Below, in pieces: positions 1-6,680 of a DNA stretch of 13,999 bases; within the stretch, counting starts at the first letter, position 1, and every line of letters starts with the position of its first letter. The translations under genes and the position numbers were made by a program. A model generated the notes under the pieces. It made no database searches. It had not been told where the DNA came from and was given only the letters and a program-made list of their open reading frames with translations. The stretch covers positions 1 to 13,999 of the forward strand of contig WFOZ01000325.1 in assembly GCA_015487825.1 (NCBI GenBank), written 5' to 3'. This DNA is from Planctomycetaceae bacterium (GTDB taxonomy: Bacteria; Planctomycetota; Planctomycetia; Planctomycetales; Planctomycetaceae).

Positions 1-73
1 AATTTCGAATGTATAGGCTTTTATTATAGATGAATGAAACATAACGGACATTATCGGACGTTGGAGTATCAAA

Positions 74-99
74 GAAATAACGATTGGTATCGTTATTTC
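74..99 (-). terminator. Candidate terminator hairpin downstream of accA
   Basis: A perfect 11-bp inverted repeat (74-84 pairing with 89-99, GAAATAACGAT / ATCGTTATTTC) with a 4-nt loop lies 43 bp past the accA stop codon. Read on the minus strand, the stem is followed by TTTGAT, only a weak U tract, and the stem is AT-rich. A role in ending the accA transcript is inferred from position and symmetry. Confidence 0.5.
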
Positions 100-142
100 C
101 TGCCGTCTCCAAGTTGTTTTAGCATCGATTTAACAGGTCGTA

Positions 143-1117
143 TTATTGGGCGGTCCGGGTGGTCTGCTCTTCAAATATACCGATGCGTCTGAAGCGTTCG
201 TAGCGGTGGTTAACCAGTTCTTGTGACGTCATTCCAGATAACTTTTTAAGGCCCTTCAGGATTTCAATTTTGAGATTAGTTGCAGCCTGCCGTGGATGCT
301 GATGGGCCCCGCCAAACGGCTCTGGGACAATGGAGTCGACCACGCCAAATTCGAGTAAATCCGGCCCTGTAAAACGAAGTGCCTTAGCGGCCTTGTCGGC
401 ATGTTTGACGTGTTTCCACAGAATCCCCGCACACCCTTCCGGGCTGATGACAGAATAGTAGGCGTATTGCATCATGCAGACATAGTCGCCAACGCCAATC
501 CCCAAAGCGCCGCCGGATCCCCCTTCTCCGATGACCACGCAAACGATTGGAGTGCCCAGGCGGGACATTTCTCGCAAATTGTATGCTATCTGGTAAGCCT
601 GCCCTCGTTCTTCCGCGCCAACTCCCGGATAAGCCCCCGCGGTATCAATGAAGCTGATAATCGGCAAATTAAATTTGGCTGCCATTTGCATCTTCTGTAA
701 GGCTTTACGATATCCTTCCGGATGAGCCATCCCGTAATTGTGTGCGGTTCTTTCTTTTAAGTTTCGTCCCTTATGCTGACCGATAAACATGACCTTGCGG
801 CCGTCAATCCGGGCAAAACCTGTTAACATTGCCCGATCATCCCCGTAGGCGCGATCACCATGTAGTTCGATGAATTCATCAAAAACCATGTCCAGATAAT
901 CAAGGGTCTGCGGACGCTGCGCATGACGGGCAACTTGAACGCTCTGCCATGAATCCAGATTCATAAAAACAGACTTTCGTAACCGAACAATTTCTTTTCG
1001 CATATTACGAATTGCGAGAAGAGTTTCTTCGCTTGGCTCAGATTGTTGTTCCAGTTTTTCTAGTTGCTGTTCGAGTTCGAAAATATCTCGTTCAAAAGGA
1101 AGAGGACTATGATTCAT
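143..1117 (-). CDS. accA: Acetyl-CoA carboxylase carboxyltransferase subunit alpha
   Basis: AccA pairs with AccD in the cytoplasmic carboxyltransferase that moves CO2 from carboxybiotin to acetyl-CoA, giving malonyl-CoA, the first committed step of fatty-acid synthesis. The 324-residue protein has the usual AccA length. It has the helical N-terminal region with heptad-like LEQQLEKLEQQ, then the LDYLDMVFDEFIELHGDR segment, GQHKGRN, the MAHPEGYRKA stretch, the SFIDTAGAYPGVGAEERGQ oxyanion-hole region, GEGGSGGALGIGVGD, and SPEGCAGILWK. All are hallmarks of the family. No accD or accBC is adjacent, which is common in bacteria that scatter these genes. The ATG start is supported by family length, although its Shine-Dalgarno site is weak. 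A TATAAT-like box lies about 70 bp upstream and a hairpin follows the stop. Identification is firm. Confidence 0.97.
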   Translation of the reverse strand: MNHSPLPFERDIFELEQQLEKLEQQSEPSEETLLAIRNMRKEIVRLRKSVFMNLDSWQSVQVARHAQRPQTLDYLDMVFDEFIELHGDRAYGDDRAMLTGFARIDGRKVMFIGQHKGRNLKERTAHNYGMAHPEGYRKALQKMQMAAKFNLPIISFIDTAGAYPGVGAEERGQAYQIAYNLREMSRLGTPIVCVVIGEGGSGGALGIGVGDYVCMMQYAYYSVISPEGCAGILWKHVKHADKAAKALRFTGPDLLEFGVVDSIVPEPFGGAHQHPRQAATNLKIEILKGLKKLSGMTSQELVNHRYERFRRIGIFEEQTTRTAQ

Positions 1118-1184
1118 GTTGCAGGTCTTGTATCGCTATTCAAATGACAAAAGTATGAGAAGAAGAAACTAATATTCCCTGAAG

Positions 1185-1190
1185 ATTATA
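1185..1190 (-). promoter_or_regulatory. Candidate -10 box for accA
   Basis: The minus strand reads a perfect TATAAT here, with a predicted transcription start near 1178, about 60 nt upstream of the accA ATG. No good -35 hexamer is visible 16-18 nt upstream, so this is only a candidate. It lies in the 106-bp gap between the kinase stop and accA and suggests that accA has its own promoter. Confidence 0.3.
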
Positions 1191-1199
1191 ACCATATTC

Positions 1200-1216
1200 C
1201 TGCACAGGGAGTGCAG
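1200..1216 (-). terminator. Short hairpin just after the kinase gene
   Basis: CTGCAC (1200-1205) and GTGCAG (1211-1216) form a perfect 6-bp stem with a 5-nt loop, 7 bp past the kinase stop codon. There is no U tract behind it, so termination is a guess. It could equally be an operator dyad near the accA promoter region. Confidence 0.25.
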
Positions 1217-1223
1217 CTGCATA

Positions 1224-2633
1224 TTATGAGATATCCGGAAGTTCGTCCATCAAGGGCAGGTCATCGATATTGGTATCGTTCCCGGCTTGTTTTGAAACAA
1301 CTGGTGGTGGAACAGATGCTTTGGGAGGCTTCTGCGTTTTAGCGGCAGGTGGAGCCTGTTGCCCGGCGGCAGGCTGTTGAGGAGGAGCTTGTCCCGCAGG
1401 CTGCTGTTGCGGATAACCTGGTTGAGGAACATATCCGGGAGGTTGCTGCATCGGGTAGCCGGGCATTTGCTGGCCAGCCGCAGGTTGTCCATAAGGCCAG
1501 GCTTGTGGAGGCATTCCCGGTTGCTGGGGCATCATCGGCTGTTGAGGGTACCCGGGTTGTTGTGGCTGTTGCTGATGCTGGGCCGGCTGCTGAGTCGCAA
1601 CCGGTTTTGAAGCAGTGGGCTGCTTCGTTCGGCTGGGAGCTTTTTTTGCGGGTGCTGTCTTTGGCTTTTCGACTTCGAGTCCTGCATTTATTCTCTCCGA
1701 ACGTAAAGCATCTGCGCGACTATCGATTGATGCTTCTTCAACTACTGAAGCAGCTTCTTTCTCTTTGGCTTTTCTGGCATCATCATAAACCTGTGGATCT
1801 TCAATAAACATTTTAACCGCCCGTAATTCTGAAAGAAGTTCTGCTGCATCGGCTGGGCGGTTTTCCGGTTTCTTAGCCATTAGTTTTAATAACAGCTTAT
1901 CCATTTCAGGAGTAACATTCGTGTTGAATGCAGAAGGTGGTGGAGGTGGTTCCTGAACATGCTTGATCAATAAATCGTTAGGAGACGAGCCAAGAAAAGG
2001 AGGGCGGCCTGTAAGGCATTCAAAAAGTGTAATTCCCAGACTGTAAAAGTCGGATTGAATCGAAGGGAGTTTTTTTCGGATTAATTCCGGAGCAATGTAA
2101 GTACGTGTGCCCTGTATCGTTTTTGATTTTCCGGAAAGCATTTTCGCAACAGAAGAAGGTGCTTTTGACGAAAGCGAAAAGTCAATCAGGCGCACATCCG
2201 ATGCTTTTGTCAGCATGATATTATCCGGTTTAATATCCCGATGCAGCCACCCTTTCTCGTGAATGTGCCCTAGAGCCATGATGATGCATTCCATCAATTT
2301 TCGCAGGCGGGTATGAACCACTAGCAGTTCACCACGAATAATCTGCTTCAAGTTGGGGCCGCCAAAAAACTCCATCGTATAATAGGCGTGTTTTTTAGTC
2401 TGTTTGTGTGAGTAAACCTGAATTATGTTGGGATGTTCGAAAGAACTGGCCGTTTTAAATTCTCGCTTCAATGTGGCCTTATGCTCTGCTTCCCGAAATG
2501 CTTCCTTTAAGAGAAGCTTCATTGCGCAACGCTCGTTTGTTTCCTGATCAACGGATTCCCAGATCTGGCTGAAAGAGCCGGTGGCAATACAGTTGGTTAA
2601 TTGAAACTGATCGAGTGTAAGTTCTTCAGACAC
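1224..2633 (-). CDS. Ser/Thr protein kinase with Pro/Gln-rich C-terminal tail
   Basis: This is a Hanks-type kinase domain (about residues 10-275) followed by a charged linker and a low-complexity tail (about 328-448) rich in Pro, Gln and Gly, with PGYPQQP-like repeats and an acidic C-terminus. Visible landmarks are the ATP lysine K39 (CAMKL), a likely helix-C glutamate E58, the catalytic loop HRDIKPDN (131-138), DFS (151-153) in place of DFG, IAPE (180-183), and the D-x-YSLGITLFECLTGRPPF helix-F region. The glycine-rich loop reads IATGSFSQI, so two of its three usual glycines are Ala and Ser. No transmembrane segment is seen, unlike many PknB-type kinases, so it is probably cytoplasmic. The GTG start at 2633 is chosen because AAGGGG lies 7 nt upstream. 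An ATG at 2720 would add 29 unrelated residues. The target is unknown. Confidence 0.9.
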   Translation of the reverse strand: MSEELTLDQFQLTNCIATGSFSQIWESVDQETNERCAMKLLLKEAFREAEHKATLKREFKTASSFEHPNIIQVYSHKQTKKHAYYTMEFFGGPNLKQIIRGELLVVHTRLRKLMECIIMALGHIHEKGWLHRDIKPDNIMLTKASDVRLIDFSLSSKAPSSVAKMLSGKSKTIQGTRTYIAPELIRKKLPSIQSDFYSLGITLFECLTGRPPFLGSSPNDLLIKHVQEPPPPPSAFNTNVTPEMDKLLLKLMAKKPENRPADAAELLSELRAVKMFIEDPQVYDDARKAKEKEAASVVEEASIDSRADALRSERINAGLEVEKPKTAPAKKAPSRTKQPTASKPVATQQPAQHQQQPQQPGYPQQPMMPQQPGMPPQAWPYGQPAAGQQMPGYPMQQPPGYVPQPGYPQQQPAGQAPPQQPAAGQQAPPAAKTQKPPKASVPPPVVSKQAGNDTNIDDLPLMDELPDIS

Positions 2634-2749
2634 GACAATGCCCCTTGTAGAAATTGGTAAGAAAGAGCACCATCCGGCTGAGAAGTCAGGCGATGAGGCC
2701 CCTACAGAATTATAGGGCAAAGTAGCAGGAACTCGAAAGGGTGGAATTG

Positions 2750-2766
2750 TCGATTTGAGAAATCGA
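2750..2766. promoter_or_regulatory. 7-bp dyad in the spacer upstream of the kinase gene
   Basis: TCGATTT (2750-2756) and AAATCGA (2760-2766) form a perfect inverted repeat with a 3-nt loop, between the SDR stop and the kinase start. It has no U tract, so an operator or weak hairpin is as likely as a terminator. Function is unknown. Confidence 0.2.
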
Positions 2767-2801
2767 GAGGAAATCGGAAGTTGGCAATTGTTGCCTGTCT
2801 C

Positions 2802-3611
2802 CTACCCTTTCAGCGGTTTTTCTTCATTTCTCTGAATTGAAGATCTGAATTCCGGTGCTGGGAGCCCCCAGCTGGGAATCCACCCCAGGGGCAGGGATAT
2901 TCCGGTAATCCAGGAGGCTTCTTTGGAGGCAAGGAAAGAAACAGCATCTGCGACATCGCCAGGAGCCCCCATACCCAGAGGATGGGCAATTTCAAGGTCT
3001 TTCAGAGATGCTTCGTCCAGTGATGAGACATGCTTATGAGCCATCGGAGTATGTACAAGTGCTGGTGCAACGCAGACCGCACGTTGGCCTCGAGGGGCCA
3101 GTTCGATCGCTAAAGACCTGGTCATTGCGATCAACCCTGCTTTTGAGGCAGAATACGCGTGATACCCTGCGCAGCCAGCCATGCCGAGTGCCGATGCGAT
3201 ATTAACAATCACACCTCCCTGCTCTGTCAGAAATGGCATGACTGCCCGAGTCATTTTCATTGCGCCGGTTAAGTTGACCGAAAGCAGCCTGTCCCACTGA
3301 TCATCATCAATTTCTTCAAACGGAATCGAAAATTCTACTCCAGCATTATTAACCAGTACATCAATTCGTCCCGAAAGTTCTTGGCAGGTTGCTGCTGCTT
3401 TGTCTACTTCATGAGTATTGCAGATATCGACTTCATGCCAAAAAACCGAACTTTCCCGTCTTTGCAATCGTTTGATAAGACGCACCGGCTTTTCAATACC
3501 AAGTAGACAGACCGCAGCCCCCTGCTCTGCAAATTGTTCTGCAATCGCTCCACCAATTCCATTATCACTGGGGCCAGTTACGATAACAACTGAATCTTCA
3601 AATCGTTTCAT
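2802..3611 (-). CDS. SDR-family oxidoreductase (FabG-like)
   Basis: This is a 269-residue classical short-chain dehydrogenase/reductase with a Rossmann fold, expected to be a soluble NAD(P)H-dependent oxidoreductase. It shows the nucleotide loop TGPSDNGIG (12-20), NNAG (88-91), catalytic Ser140, and Tyr153-x3-Lys157 in YSASK, with the usual 13-residue Ser-Tyr spacing. The nucleotide loop has four residues between TG and GIG instead of the usual three. The C-terminal segment ISLPLGWIPSWGLPAPEF differs from the common INVDGG ending of FabG. The substrate cannot be told from sequence: 3-ketoacyl-ACP reductase is possible, but so are sugar or steroid-like alcohol substrates. ATG at 3611 is preferred over an in-frame TTG at 3662, because the family fold begins immediately after it. 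Neither start has a strong ribosome-binding site. Gaps of about 170-180 bp on both sides suggest a single-gene unit. Confidence 0.88.
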   Translation of the reverse strand: MKRFEDSVVIVTGPSDNGIGGAIAEQFAEQGAAVCLLGIEKPVRLIKRLQRRESSVFWHEVDICNTHEVDKAAATCQELSGRIDVLVNNAGVEFSIPFEEIDDDQWDRLLSVNLTGAMKMTRAVMPFLTEQGGVIVNIASALGMAGCAGYHAYSASKAGLIAMTRSLAIELAPRGQRAVCVAPALVHTPMAHKHVSSLDEASLKDLEIAHPLGMGAPGDVADAVSFLASKEASWITGISLPLGWIPSWGLPAPEFRSSIQRNEEKPLKG

Positions 3612-3791
3612 TACAGGTTTCTTATCAATTGGAAGCTCAGGAGGTGTTTGGTTAAACTGCAAGCTGACTGTGCATACGACAGCAGCATTTATTGCCAGAC
3701 TTGTTAACTGGATATTGTTCCAGGACGAGTTGACAGCCTGTTTTGAAGTAATGCCATGTCGCTTTATTATCCGGTTTTACTCACTCGTTTT

Positions 3792-4895
3792 CTATCGACT
3801 TTTCTTGTTGCGCCGGTAGAAAGGGAGTTCCACAACGCTGGCGGTGACGGTTTTTCCGCGAAAACTGATTAGGAGTTTTGTTCCAACTGAGGAAAGTTCA
3901 ATGGGGATATAGCCCATTGCTATCGACTTTTCCAGCGTTGGGGAAAATGTGCCTGAAGTAACTTCTCCAACCTGTGCTTCAGATTCATCGAGAATTGGCG
4001 TTTCTTCTCGTGCAATACGGCGACCTTCCAGTTCCAGACCAACCCGACATTTTTTCGGGGATTGTTTGTCGATATCCGCAAGGATGTCGCGCCCCAGAAA
4101 ATTCTCTTTATTGAGCGAAACAGCAAATTTCAGTCCCGCAGTTAGTGGATCAATTGTTTCACTCAGTTCATGACCATAAAGAGGCATTCCGGCTTCCAGT
4201 CGCAATGTGTCTCTGCAGCCAAGTCCACACGCGACCACTCCCCTGCTCTGCCCCGCTTCCAGAACTTTTTTCCACAACGACAGGATCCGATCATTCTCGG
4301 CAATAATCTCGAACCCGTCTTCTCCTGTGTAGCCGGTTCTGCTGATAGTTGCACCGACGCCCTGCAAAGTGCTGTCTACAAAACGGTAATATTTAAGTGC
4401 AGAAAGTTCCTCGCAGCCAAGTTCAGCCAGAACTGAAAGTGCTTCCGGCCCCTGTAAGGCAATCATTCCCTGGGATAGCGTTTTGTCGAGAAGTGCAACA
4501 TTCTTAAATTGCATGGCTGTTTTCTGCCAGCTGGAAACAATTTTCTCCCGATTGGAAGCATTGACGACAACCAGAAAACCGTCCTCACGTTTGTAGATAA
4601 GAATGTCATCCTGGATACCTCCCTGCCCGTTTGTAGCAAGTGCGTAGCGAATTTTTCCGGGCTTCATTGAAGAGGCTGCAATTGTTGTGACGTAATCAAG
4701 AAAACAAGTCGCATCTTCTCCTTGAACATACAGTCGGCCCATGTGAGAGATATCGAACAGTCCTGCTTGTTTACGAACCGCATGATGCTCCTGCACAATC
4801 GTGGTATATTGGACCGGCATTTCCCAGCCGGCAAAATCAACAAGCCGACCGTGATGTTCCCGATGCCAATTCGTAAGAGGAGTTTGCCGCATCAT
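3792..4895 (-). CDS. gcvT: Aminomethyltransferase, glycine cleavage system T protein
   Basis: GcvT transfers the methylene group of the aminomethyl-lipoyl H protein to tetrahydrofolate, releasing ammonia, in the cytoplasmic glycine cleavage system. The 367-residue protein has the family length and motifs: TPLTNWHREHHGRLVDFAGWEMPVQY at the N-terminus, FDISHMGR (47-54), QDDI with the likely catalytic Asp97, ALQGPEA (147-153), SRTGYTGEDGFE (185-196), GCRDTLRLEAGMPLYGHEL (226-244), and a C-terminal barrel domain with GEVTSGTFSPTLEKSIAMGYI. The start is one of two adjacent ATGs (4895 or 4892). The first has AAGG nine nt upstream. A longer frame to 4991 adds 32 residues without family character. 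No gcvH or gcvP lies beside it in the window. A short hairpin lies in its leader, but I see no glycine riboswitch consensus. Confidence 0.95.
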   Translation of the reverse strand: MMRQTPLTNWHREHHGRLVDFAGWEMPVQYTTIVQEHHAVRKQAGLFDISHMGRLYVQGEDATCFLDYVTTIAASSMKPGKIRYALATNGQGGIQDDILIYKREDGFLVVVNASNREKIVSSWQKTAMQFKNVALLDKTLSQGMIALQGPEALSVLAELGCEELSALKYYRFVDSTLQGVGATISRTGYTGEDGFEIIAENDRILSLWKKVLEAGQSRGVVACGLGCRDTLRLEAGMPLYGHELSETIDPLTAGLKFAVSLNKENFLGRDILADIDKQSPKKCRVGLELEGRRIAREETPILDESEAQVGEVTSGTFSPTLEKSIAMGYIPIELSSVGTKLLISFRGKTVTASVVELPFYRRNKKSR

Positions 4896-5205
4896 ATGTA
4901 AGTACCTTGAATATTGAATATCCGCACAGCTGGCTCGTTCTGGCAGCTGTAACCAAAAATGAATTTTGTTTGAAATCTGAAAAACATGCAATCCAGTTAA
5001 CCAGAATCGGAACAGTAAAACGCCCTGCCAGGACTGCCGTTAAAGAGATGTATCTGAGGTAATAACCCGTCATGTTTTACATGCTGTTTCGACAGTACCA
5101 TAGAGAGGAAGGCTTCAAAGCTCAATCGAACCGGTCTTATCAGGAAGTTTTCGTTTCTCTGCTCCTTGAACGCTGATTGGAAAAAGTGTCTAATCAAAAT
5201 AGAAG
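4896..5205. other. Gene-free spacer upstream of gcvT
   Basis: This 310-bp stretch holds the gcvT leader and presumably its promoter. Reading frames in it are short and resemble nothing I know. A 7-bp hairpin (ACAGCTG at 4926-4932, CAGCTGT at 4944-4950) is the only clear structure. The stretch ends at the 8-bp direct repeat AATAGAAG that borders the adjacent mobile element. Confidence 0.6.
4926..4950 (-). promoter_or_regulatory. Hairpin in the gcvT leader
   Basis: ACAGCTG and CAGCTGT form a perfect 7-bp stem with an 11-nt loop, about 30 nt upstream of the gcvT start. Each arm contains the palindrome CAGCTG. It may be a repressor site or a leader RNA hairpin. No regulator is evident nearby. 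Confidence 0.25.
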
Positions 5206-5348
5206 GTAACTATTCAGCAATGTTTGGTTATTGCAGAAATAAAGGTTGTTTGTAGGGTCCGCTATTGCGGACCACCGCAGAAATAGGAGGATCCATCTCC
5301 CATCGTGGTCCGCGGGTAGCGGACCCTACGCCAACGCTGAATAGTTAC
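5206..5348. mobile_element. MITE-like element 1 (143 bp) with perfect 8-bp target duplication
   Basis: The element begins GTAACTATTCAGC and ends GCTGAATAGTTAC, a perfect 13-bp terminal inverted repeat. It is bordered by identical 8-bp direct repeats AATAGAAG (5198-5205 and 5349-5356). Inside is a second inverted pair (5252-5275 against 5305-5329) beginning GTAGGGTCCGC, and its left arm is itself palindromic (GGTCCGC-TATT-GCGGACC). No transposase is encoded, so it must be moved in trans. GTAA ends and 8-bp duplications are known for IS66-family elements, so IS66 mobilisation is inferred. It lies between divergent gcvT and the VOC gene, 57 bp upstream of the VOC start. Confidence 0.85.
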
Positions 5349-5405
5349 AATAGAAGAATCTTGGATGAATATTATTGGAACCATTTTGAATCGGAGACTG
5401 ATGGA

Positions 5406-5735
5406 ATGGAATTTTCGCATGTGGGGATGATTACCAGCGAGGTAAAAGAAGGTGAAACGTTCGTAGAAGCAACTCGCGTCTGGGTCACCGATTTTGTCAA
5501 ACACCCGTACCACATCGAATGGCTTCGTTTTGAAGATGACAGCCCGATGACCGGCCCGATAAGAAATCTGCCCCATGTCGCCTATCGCGTTGAATCAATT
5601 GAAAAGGCGTCTGAAGGGATGAAAGTGTTGCTGGAGCCATTTATTCCGCTGGAAGGTTTACGTGTCGGTTTTTACGAAACATCCGACGGAGCTGTTGTCG
5701 AATTCATGGAATATGATGAATCGCCATTCGAGTAA
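5406..5735 (+). CDS. VOC (glyoxalase/bleomycin-resistance) fold protein
   Basis: This is a 109-residue, single-domain protein of the vicinal oxygen chelate superfamily. These are usually small cytoplasmic metal-dependent lyases, isomerases or dioxygenases, but the reaction cannot be read from sequence. Candidate metal ligands are at family positions: His5 (FSHVGM), His57 (NLPHVAYRV) and Glu99 (AVVEFMEY). The beta-alpha-beta-beta-beta pattern is plausible, with one module that would need to dimerise for a complete site. The ATG at 5406 is chosen because GGAG lies nine nt upstream and because the fold starts there. The open frame runs back to 5265, but those codons come largely from the mobile element at 5206-5348. 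It is the only plus-strand gene, divergent from gcvT and convergent with sdhB. Confidence 0.8.
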   Translation: MEFSHVGMITSEVKEGETFVEATRVWVTDFVKHPYHIEWLRFEDDSPMTGPIRNLPHVAYRVESIEKASEGMKVLLEPFIPLEGLRVGFYETSDGAVVEFMEYDESPFE

Positions 5736-5810
5736 TTCGAACGACTAACGGTCATGTTGTCTGCATGTTCCACAGATTTCAGGCAAGATTCAATTTCGGT
5801 TACGGCGTTC

Positions 5811-5836
5811 AAAATAAATCAGCCGTGCCGGGCTAA
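5811..5836 (-). terminator. Terminator overlapping the sdhB stop codon
   Basis: On the minus strand TTAGCC and GGCTGA form a 6-bp stem (one G-U pair) with a 6-nt loop, followed by TTTATTTT. The sdhB TAG stop lies inside the first arm. Stem, short loop and T-rich tail fit a Rho-independent terminator for the sdhCAB transcript, though the stem is short. Confidence 0.45.
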
Positions 5837-6582
5837 TCTTTTGACGACAAAGTCGCGGCGATGAACTCGCGGTTCAGTCGGGCGATGTTGTCGACGCTGA
5901 TTCCGGCCGGGCAGGCTGCTTCGCATTCGTTTGTGTTTGTGCAACCGCCGAAGCCTTCTTTATCCATCTGGGCGATCATATTTTCAACACGGGCATTCCG
6001 TTCCGGCTGTCCTTGGGGAAGCAGTGCAAACTGTGACACCTTGGCAGAGACAAACAGCATCGCAGAAGCATTTTTGCAGGACGCGACACAGGCACCGCAG
6101 CCAATACAGGTTGCAGCATCGAAGGAATCATCTGCATTTCGTTTTGAGATCGCGTTGGCATTAGCTTCCGGGGCATTCCCAGTATTAACAGAAACAAATC
6201 CTCCTGCCTGCATGATTCGGTCCAGTGCCGTGCGGTCCACCATCAGGTCCCGCAAAACCGGGAACGCACCCGCCCGCCAGGGTTCAATCCAGATATGATC
6301 TCCCTCTTTGAACTTTCGCATATGAAGCTGACAGGCGGTCGTTTCATGATCCGGTCCGTGAGCCTGACCATTAATCATTAAACCACAGCAACCGCAGATC
6401 CCTTCCCGGCAATCGTGCTCAAAAACAACCGGCTCTTCTTTCTGGGAAACAAGTTTTTCATTTAAGACATCAAGCATTTCCAGAAACGACATGTGTGTGG
6501 AAACATTATCGAGTTGATATCTCTTAAATACGCCCTTCGCCTGCGGGCTGTCCTGTCGCCAAATATGCAAAGTGATTTTCAT
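5833..6582 (-). CDS. sdhB: Succinate dehydrogenase/fumarate reductase iron-sulfur subunit
   Basis: SdhB carries electrons from the flavin of SdhA through three iron-sulfur clusters to the quinone site in the membrane subunit. The 249-residue protein shows the plant-ferredoxin-type [2Fe-2S] site [10 protein letters not shown] (C58, C63, C66, plus C84). It also has [12 protein letters not shown] (C159, C162, C165, C169) for the [4Fe-4S] cluster, with C214-x5-C220-x3-C224-P completing the [3Fe-4S] and [4Fe-4S] sets. Length and the CGCC form match the three-subunit enzymes that use a single cytochrome b anchor. The ATG at 6582 begins [10 protein letters not shown], typical of the family. It is the last gene of sdhCAB, 98 bp after sdhA, with a probable terminator at its stop codon. 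The direction of catalysis (succinate oxidation or fumarate reduction) is not decided by sequence. Confidence 0.96.
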   Translation of the reverse strand: MKITLHIWRQDSPQAKGVFKRYQLDNVSTHMSFLEMLDVLNEKLVSQKEEPVVFEHDCREGICGCCGLMINGQAHGPDHETTACQLHMRKFKEGDHIWIEPWRAGAFPVLRDLMVDRTALDRIMQAGGFVSVNTGNAPEANANAISKRNADDSFDAATCIGCGACVASCKNASAMLFVSAKVSQFALLPQGQPERNARVENMIAQMDKEGFGGCTNTNECEAACPAGISVDNIARLNREFIAATLSSKD

Positions 6583-6680
6583 AGCAACTTGTCTATTGAC
6601 TAATAGTAAATAACCGGCAACAAACCGAGCCAGGCACAGCCTGAACTACTTCCCGACGTCTGTCGCCAAATACCTGATGC

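Noticed and set aside
1349..1807. A 152-residue plus-strand open frame opposite the kinase tail.
   Set aside because: It is the antisense shadow of the Pro/Gln-rich repeat region, and its Leu/Val/Ala-rich composition follows from that.
6073..6108. The [11 protein letters not shown] cluster in SdhB is followed by Lys instead of the common Pro.
   Set aside because: All cluster cysteines are present, and the position after the last Cys varies among SdhB/FrdB proteins.
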